Shown here: positions 60,138 through 64,000 of the stretch, one piece after another | Layout: each line of letters begins with the position of its first letter | How positions within the stretch are numbered: position 1 is the first letter of the stretch | Origin: Hyphomicrobium_A sp963782555 | Lineage (GTDB): Bacteria; Pseudomonadota; Alphaproteobacteria; Rhizobiales; Hyphomicrobiaceae | Reading direction: 5' to 3' | Length of the DNA stretch: 64,000 nucleotides | Assembly (NCBI GenBank): GCA_963782555.1 | Contig: CAWAKB010000004.1 | Span: 1-64,000, forward strand | Notes under the pieces: model-generated | What the model was told of the DNA's origin: nothing | The model's input: only the letters and a program-made list of their open reading frames with translations | The model's database searches: none | Program-made: the position numbers and the translations under genes

Positions 60138-60749
60138 TCATGGTTTGGATCCGCTCGCCTTCTCGTCGCCGGGGAGCACGTAGTTGGTGCCCTCCCAGGG
60201 GCTCTCGAAGTCGAAGGAGCGGAACTCCTGCGTGAGCTCGACCGGCTCGTAGACGACGCGTTTCATCTCATCGTCGTAGCGCACCTCGACATAGCCCGTC
60301 AGCGGGAAGTCCTTGCGCAAGGGATGCCCCTGGAAGCCGTAGTCGGTGAGGATGCGGCGCAGGTCGGGGTGGCCCGAGAACAGCGTGCCGTACATGTCAT
60401 AGGCCTCGCGCTCGAACCAGTCGGCGGCGGAGAAGATGCCGACGGCGCTCGCCACCGGCGTCGTCTCGTCGGTCTGAAGCTTGACGCGGATGCGCTGGTT
60501 CAGGCGCGGCGAAAGCAGATGATAGACGACGTCGAAGCGGGCCTCGCGCGCGGGCCAATCGACGCCGCAGATATCGATCAGGACCTCGAAGCGGCATTGC
60601 GGCTCGTCGCGCAGGAAGGTCAGAACCTCGATGATCCTCTCGCGGGCGACGATAATTGTGAGCTCGTCGTGGGCGATCGTCTTGGACACCAGCGAGGCTC
60701 CGATCCCCGCTGCCACGTAATCACCCAGCTCGCTCAGTTGCAGGCTCAT
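60138..60749 (-). CDS. nuoC: NADH-quinone oxidoreductase subunit C (NuoC)
   Basis: 30-kDa-type peripheral subunit, 203 residues. The family block is EREAYDMYGTLFSGHPDLRR near 113-132, followed by ILTDYGFQGHPLRKDFPLTG. It is separate from NuoD, as in most alphaproteobacteria. It lies 92 bp downstream of nuoB with a palindromic repeat in the gap. Confidence 0.95.
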   Translation of the reverse strand: MSLQLSELGDYVAAGIGASLVSKTIAHDELTIIVARERIIEVLTFLRDEPQCRFEVLIDICGVDWPAREARFDVVYHLLSPRLNQRIRVKLQTDETTPVASAVGIFSAADWFEREAYDMYGTLFSGHPDLRRILTDYGFQGHPLRKDFPLTGYVEVRYDDEMKRVVYEPVELTQEFRSFDFESPWEGTNYVLPGDEKASGSKP

Positions 60750-60769
60750 GGATCGGTTCCGCTTCGTCG

Positions 60770-60845
60770 GGCAGTAGGCAGTGGGCAGTAGGCAGCCGGG
60801 TCCTGGAGGACGTCACTGCCTACTGCCGACTGCCCCACTGCCTAC
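60770..60845. repeat. palindromic repeat between nuoB and nuoC
   Basis: The left arm (about 60770-60795) contains GGCAGTAGGCAGTGGGCAG and the right arm (60816-60845) CTGCCTACTGCCGACTGCC followed by CCACTGCCTAC. Together they form an imperfect hairpin of roughly 20 bp built of a repeated GGCAGTA unit. The right arm contains the nuoB stop codon (60842-60844). It is unrelated in sequence to the CTAG element but takes the same position relative to genes. Confidence 0.75.
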
Positions 60846-61391
60846 CTCTCGATCGTTCCCGTGCGGCGGATCTTGCGTTGCAGAAGCAGCACGCCGTAGA
60901 CCAGCGCCTCGGCCGTCGGCGGGCAGCCCGGCACGTAGATATCGACGGGCACGATGCGGTCGCAGCCGCGCACCACGGCATACGAGTAGTGGTAGTAGCC
61001 GCCGCCGTTGGCGCAGGAGCCCATGGAGATCACGTAGCGCGGCTCCGGCATCTGGTCGTAGACCTTGCGCAGAGCGGGCGCCATCTTGTTGGTCAGCGTG
61101 CCGGCGACGATCATGACGTCCGACTGGCGCGGGCTGCCGCGCGGGGCGAAGCCGAAACGCTCCAGGTCGTAGCGCGGCATCGAGGCCTGCATCATCTCCA
61201 CCGCACAGCAGGCGAGCCCGAACGTCATCCACATCAGCGAGCCGGTGCGCGCCCAGTTGATGAGATCGTCGGTGGTGGTGACGAGAAAACCCTTGTCGGC
61301 GAGCTTGTTGGAGATCTGGGTGAAGCCCTCGTCGCCGGGCTTGACCAGCAGACCGCCGGACTCACGCTCAGGAACTCGTGATCAATCCCAT
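60842..61391 (-). CDS. nuoB: NADH-quinone oxidoreductase subunit B (NuoB), apparent frameshift near start
   Basis: Holds cluster N2, the last iron-sulfur centre before quinone. The cysteines are visible in FGLACCAVEMM, MGSCANGGGYYHY and VPGCPPTAEALVYG. The conserved frame is open back to the nuoA stop but has no ATG, GTG or TTG start before NKLADKGFLVTTTDDLINWA. An ATG at 61391, overlapping the nuoA end, opens the expected MGLITSS but runs into a stop. Removing one T near 61372-61374 joins the two into MGLITSPERESGGLLVK and a normal 182-residue protein. Either a real frameshift, an assembly error or an unusual start is involved. An internal ATG at 61234 would lose essential residues. Confidence 0.85.
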
Positions 61392-61747
61392 TCAAGCGCC
61401 CCTTTCCGCCACTCGTAGATGAAGCCGACGGTGAGCACGGCGAGAAAGACGATCATCGACCAGAAGCCGAAGACCCCCACCTCCTTGAAGGCGACGGCCC
61501 AGGGGAAGAGGAAAGCCACCTCGAGGTCGAAGATGATGAACAGGATCGACACCAGGTAGTAGCGGATGTCGAACTTCATGCGCGCGTCGTCGAAGGCGTT
61601 GAATCCGCACTCGTAGGCGGAGACCTTCTCCGGGTCGGGGTTGTTGACCGCGACCACGAACGGCACCGTCATCAGGATGAGGGCGATGGCCAGCGCCACG
61701 GCGATGAAGATCGCGATCGGCAGGTAGGAGAGGAAGAGCTGGTCCAT
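61382..61747 (-). CDS. nuoA: NADH-quinone oxidoreductase subunit A (NuoA)
   Basis: First gene of the complex I operon, a three-helix membrane subunit of 121 residues. The family block SAYECGFNAFDDARMKFDIR near 43-62 and the cytoplasmic loop are typical, and the end KGALEWD is the usual one, overlapping the start of nuoB. No promoter could be fixed with confidence in the 240 bp upstream. NADH oxidation and proton pumping need all fourteen subunits, and all are present in this window. Confidence 0.96.
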   Translation of the reverse strand: MDQLFLSYLPIAIFIAVALAIALILMTVPFVVAVNNPDPEKVSAYECGFNAFDDARMKFDIRYYLVSILFIIFDLEVAFLFPWAVAFKEVGVFGFWSMIVFLAVLTVGFIYEWRKGALEWD

Positions 61748-61929
61748 GGGCGGCCTCGGATCCCTTGGTTCCCAGGGGATGGGCGCCGCTGCTGCGGCGC
61801 AATAACTGCCTTGGTGTTAACGCAGGGCCTCGGCCCGCGCAACCAGGCTTTACCGGAAATAGGGTGTCGCTTGAGTTGCCGCAACCAGCATCCAGGGCCG
61901 CGCTTGTCGGGTGATCCTGCTCCACGCCA

Positions 61930-61957
61930 AAGCCCGGCTTGCGAGCCGGGCTTTTTT
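61930..61957 (+). terminator. intrinsic terminator on the plus strand upstream of nuoA
   Basis: A perfect 10-bp stem AAGCCCGGCT/AGCCGGGCTT (61930-61939 and 61944-61953) with a TGCG loop is followed by a run of T to 61957 on the plus strand. Reading the other way gives a poor tail. No plus-strand gene precedes it, because nuoA is transcribed away. It could stop a small RNA from 61748-61930 or antisense transcription into the basic-protein gene. Confidence 0.8.
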
Positions 61958-61988
61958 GCATTCCGAAGAACTTTAGCGGTCCCGACAA

Positions 61989-62186
61989 CTACTTCTTCTT
62001 GGCCGCGGCCTTAGCCTTGGCGGACTTCGCGGCTGGCTTCGCAGCGGCCTTGACAGCAGCCTTGGCGGCGGGTCGGGCGCGCTCGATCACCGTGGTGGAC
62101 GGATGCGCCTTGGCATATCCGGGCTTCACGTAAGACCCCGTTACAGCACTACGGGCCTTGCTGGCACTTTTGGAAATCTTGGCCAT
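61989..62186 (-). CDS. small basic, alanine and lysine-rich protein
   Basis: A 65-residue very basic protein. The first part (MAKISKSASKARSAVTGSYV and AKAHPSTTV) resembles a small family common in alphaproteobacteria and phages. The last 25 residues are an AAK/PAAK tail like histone H1, suggesting nucleic acid binding. GAGG lies 6 nt before the ATG. The start codon overlaps that of the divergent zinc-ribbon gene on the other strand. A DNA-binding role is inferred from composition only. Confidence 0.7.
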   Translation of the reverse strand: MAKISKSASKARSAVTGSYVKPGYAKAHPSTTVIERARPAAKAAVKAAAKPAAKSAKAKAAAKKK

Positions 62187-62382
62187 GTCAAACCTCGTCG
62201 ATTTGGGCGCCGAAAGGAAGCGCCGCAGAGAGATGCGCTCTCAGGATCACCGCGAGCCTGAGATGTGGTGCTGCGATTGCGGTTGCATAACGTTCTATCA
62301 GTGGTCGAACGGCGCCGTTCAATGCGCCGAATGCAAGACCGTTCAGAACGGGCTGAACGTCCCGCACTTGCCTTCTAGCTAG
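62185..62382 (+). CDS. small zinc-ribbon-like protein
   Basis: A 65-residue protein. The first 30 residues are highly charged (DLGAERKRRREMRSQDHREP), followed by a four-cysteine zinc-ribbon-like motif, WCCDCGCITFYQW and VQCAECKTVQ. No known family was recognised. Similar short CxC/CxxC proteins occur in phages and plasmids. The ATG at 62185 overlaps the start of the divergent gene. MRSQDHREPEMWCC at 62233 is an alternative that would remove the overlap and has AGGAAG upstream. Confidence 0.6.
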   Translation: MSNLVDLGAERKRRREMRSQDHREPEMWCCDCGCITFYQWSNGAVQCAECKTVQNGLNVPHLPSS

Positions 62383-62730
62383 ATCGATTCGGGCACCCTC
62401 TCATACGCATCACCTTGTGGCCGAGAAAAAGATCTGGCGCCAAGCGGCCGGGCTGCATCATAGCGAAACAAGCTCCGCATGGTCTGCCGGTACTCAACAG
62501 ACCACCAGGCCAGTTGAGCGAAGATTCTCGCAGCTTGTGTCAGTGGGAGAAAACCGGCCCGAAGGGCCCAGGCGCCAAGGGCTCCCGTCCTGGCGAAGCA
62601 ATGCTCCGCATGGACGCGAGCGGCGATCCCGGACAGAGCACTCGGCCCGCTCGTTGGGCGATGTTCGCGATTGCCTGCGCGGTCCAAGCCCCTGACGAGG
62701 CACCCGAGGCGGAGATCAGCCTCGCAACAG
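62383..62730. other. 348-bp spacer without recognisable gene
   Basis: It lies between the zinc-ribbon gene and the barrel-protein gene, which converge. Frames open on the minus strand (62379-62918) extend into the barrel gene and look like shadow. One has a hydrophobic helical stretch (GFLPLTQAARIFAQLAWWSV), but there is no start signal for it. Nothing else was identified. Confidence 0.45.
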
Positions 62731-63456
62731 CTATGGCCCGCCGAAATTGTAGTTGACCCCGACCTTGACGGTGTCCGCATCGAGGTCCGTCGAGAACTCA
62801 TAGACGTGACCGATGGGCGGGTCGGAGACCGAGGTTTGATCCCCTTGCTGCTCTCCGAAGCCAAAGTGCATGTACTCGCCTTTGATAGACCAGCCACCGC
62901 CCAGCGCTTGCTCGACACCGCCGCCGAAGGCCCAGCCGTCGAAGGCTCCTGTGCCGTGCGTCACGTAGCCGGGATTGGTCGTGGTCTGCGTGGCGTCGGC
63001 GTCGTACCAGACCCAGCCGCCCTTCGCGTAGATAAGGGTGTTGGAGGAGGCAAAGCCAGCACGCCCACCGAGGAGCGCATAGGTGCCGCCGTTGACCTCG
63101 AGCGTCTGGTACTTGGTGGGATTGGACGAGTCGGTCCGGCGCGAGCCACCCAGGTCCAGATAGCCTACGTCGATCTCGGGGCCGAACACCAAGCCGCCAA
63201 TCTGGAAGTTGTAACCCACCGTGCCGCCACCAAAGGCGCCGTCGACGCTAAATGGGAAAGGGCCGACGTATTTGGCGATGCACGCCGCATCGTTCGCCGA
63301 GCACCAATCGGCGATGTCGTCGCGCGATTTGGCGTCGCCCCAGGCAGCGCCGACGTGCGCGCCAAGATAAACTCCTGACCAAGTGTGAGTGTTACCGGCA
63401 TAAGCCGGAGCCGCGGCCAACAGCAAACCGGCCAACGCAACAATACCGGTACGCAT
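62731..63456 (-). CDS. outer membrane beta-barrel protein (Omp25/Omp31-like)
   Basis: A 241-residue secreted protein. A signal peptide covers about 1-20 (IVALAGLLLAAAPAYA). Alternating hydrophobic strands follow, for example WSGVYLGAHVGAAWGD at 26-41, LEVNGGTYALLGGRAGFASS and WSIKGEYMHFGFGEQ, the small porin-like pattern. It ends VKVGVNYNFGGP, with the barrel's terminal aromatic residue near the end. Rhizobial relatives are abundant structural outer-membrane proteins of the opacity/Omp25 type. No transport substrate is known. It is probably monocistronic. Confidence 0.85.
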   Translation of the reverse strand: MRTGIVALAGLLLAAAPAYAGNTHTWSGVYLGAHVGAAWGDAKSRDDIADWCSANDAACIAKYVGPFPFSVDGAFGGGTVGYNFQIGGLVFGPEIDVGYLDLGGSRRTDSSNPTKYQTLEVNGGTYALLGGRAGFASSNTLIYAKGGWVWYDADATQTTTNPGYVTHGTGAFDGWAFGGGVEQALGGGWSIKGEYMHFGFGEQQGDQTSVSDPPIGHVYEFSTDLDADTVKVGVNYNFGGP

Positions 63457-63725
63457 TTACTCCCCCCAACGCACACAACAAATTACGAGAACAACGTCCA
63501 CCATAGCGCCAGTTGCAGCCACGACTGAACATCGCAACAGCCCCAACCCGAAGTTGCTGAACGATGTGTGCTAAACGCGCCACAGCGCCGCGCATGGCTA
63601 CCGGCGGTCATGGCGGAGTGGATGTCAGGGGGCCGGAGGGAGCGTCGGACAACGCAGATATCTAGTTTATGGCGACCCGTATCTGCTCAATCCGGCGGAT
63701 ACCGGTGAGGCCGCGGTCAGAGGCG

Positions 63726-64000
63726 CTATTTCAGGGGCAGAAACAGCTCCGCGACCGTCTCATGCTCCGGCACCTCCGGGAAGAAGCTTAGCCGCTGGCA
63801 ATAAATCGGGAAGTCGCGTGCTTCCTCGCCGCTGGCCGGAAGCCAGTCGCGATAAAGGTAGAGCGCGGCGGTCTCCAGATTGTCGGTATTGCCGACGACG
63901 CGCAGCATCGCGCAGCGTCCGCCAGGGATCTCGCCGGCTTTAATCTGCTCGCCGTTCGCCTCGATCGGTTGATCGGTCCCGACACAAAGGTCCACGCTAT
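63726..64000 (-). CDS. GyrI-like / AraC effector-binding domain protein, cut by the window end
   Basis: The visible 90-odd residues are the C-terminal half of a GyrI-like small-molecule binding domain: VDLCVGTDQPIEANGEQIKA, IPGGRCAMLRVVGNTDNLET, LYLYRDWLPASGEEARDFP and the ending ETVAELFLPLK. The frame stays open to the edge of the window, so the gene continues beyond 64000. It could be a stand-alone GyrI-like protein or the end of an AraC- or MerR-type regulator. Confidence 0.75.
   Translation of the reverse strand, partial: SVDLCVGTDQPIEANGEQIKAGEIPGGRCAMLRVVGNTDNLETAALYLYRDWLPASGEEARDFPIYCQRLSFFPEVPEHETVAELFLPLK

Noticed and set aside
62379..62918. 179-codon minus-strand frame between the zinc-ribbon and barrel genes
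   Set aside because: Its N-terminal half is an out-of-frame reading of the barrel protein gene, and the rest has no start signal.

Overview
This window is a GC-rich chromosome segment from an alphaproteobacterium, most likely of the order Hyphomicrobiales (Rhizobiales). That placement rests on gene order (trpGDC-moaC-moeA-lexA-comEC-gltX-gltA, the rpsB-to-lpxB envelope supercluster, and a complete nuoA-N operon running into birA, an RNase J gene, a methylmalonyl-CoA epimerase gene and a DUF1467 gene) and on a GAAC-N7-GAAC SOS box in front of lexA. The genus cannot be fixed from the sequence. Almost everything is core genome. There is no prophage, IS transposase, CRISPR array, rRNA or recognisable tRNA gene.

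Layout. 1-3.3 kb: a DUF4239-type membrane protein, a TIGR03032-type protein, a long unexplained spacer and a frameshifted SixA-like phosphatase. 3.4-8.8 kb: trpG and trpD, a ModE-like DNA-binding protein, two small ORFs, trpC, then moaC and moeA (molybdenum cofactor). 8.8-15.8 kb: a ClpP-like protein, lexA, comEC, gltX and gltA, closed by a strong terminator. 15.8-31.8 kb, all on the minus strand: rpsB, tsf, pyrH, frr, uppS, cdsA, dxr, rseP, bamA, lpxD, fabZ, lpxA, lpxI, lpxB in order of transcription, covering translation, lipid carrier, phospholipid, outer-membrane assembly and lipid A. 31.9-42.6 kb: a DUF155 protein, an L,D-transpeptidase, dnaE, lolD and lolC/E, an archaeal/eukaryotic-type prolyl-tRNA synthetase, a long spacer, DUF1467 and mce. 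42.6-61.7 kb: the RNase J gene (frameshifted), birA and all fourteen complex I subunits, with four extra genes inside the operon. 61.7-64 kb: small basic and zinc-ribbon proteins, an outer-membrane barrel protein and a truncated GyrI-like domain.

The most unusual feature is a dispersed palindromic element with no coding capacity. It is two hairpins, each bounded by CTAGTGT/ACACTAG-type ends, and 167 bp long in four complete copies. Complete or degraded copies lie at seven places, always between co-directional minus-strand genes and always in the same orientation. Its right-hand end supplies the TAG stop codon of the upstream gene (lpxA, proS, nuoL, nuoE). Its left-hand end supplies a Shine-Dalgarno-like AGGA 6-7 nt before the next start codon (nuoM, nuoG). 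It therefore looks like a mobile intercistronic linker. Other notable points are an LpxI with a duplicated, degenerate C-terminal domain, a thioesterase gene inside the nuo operon, and single-base frameshifts in sixA, rnj and nuoB, which may be assembly errors.
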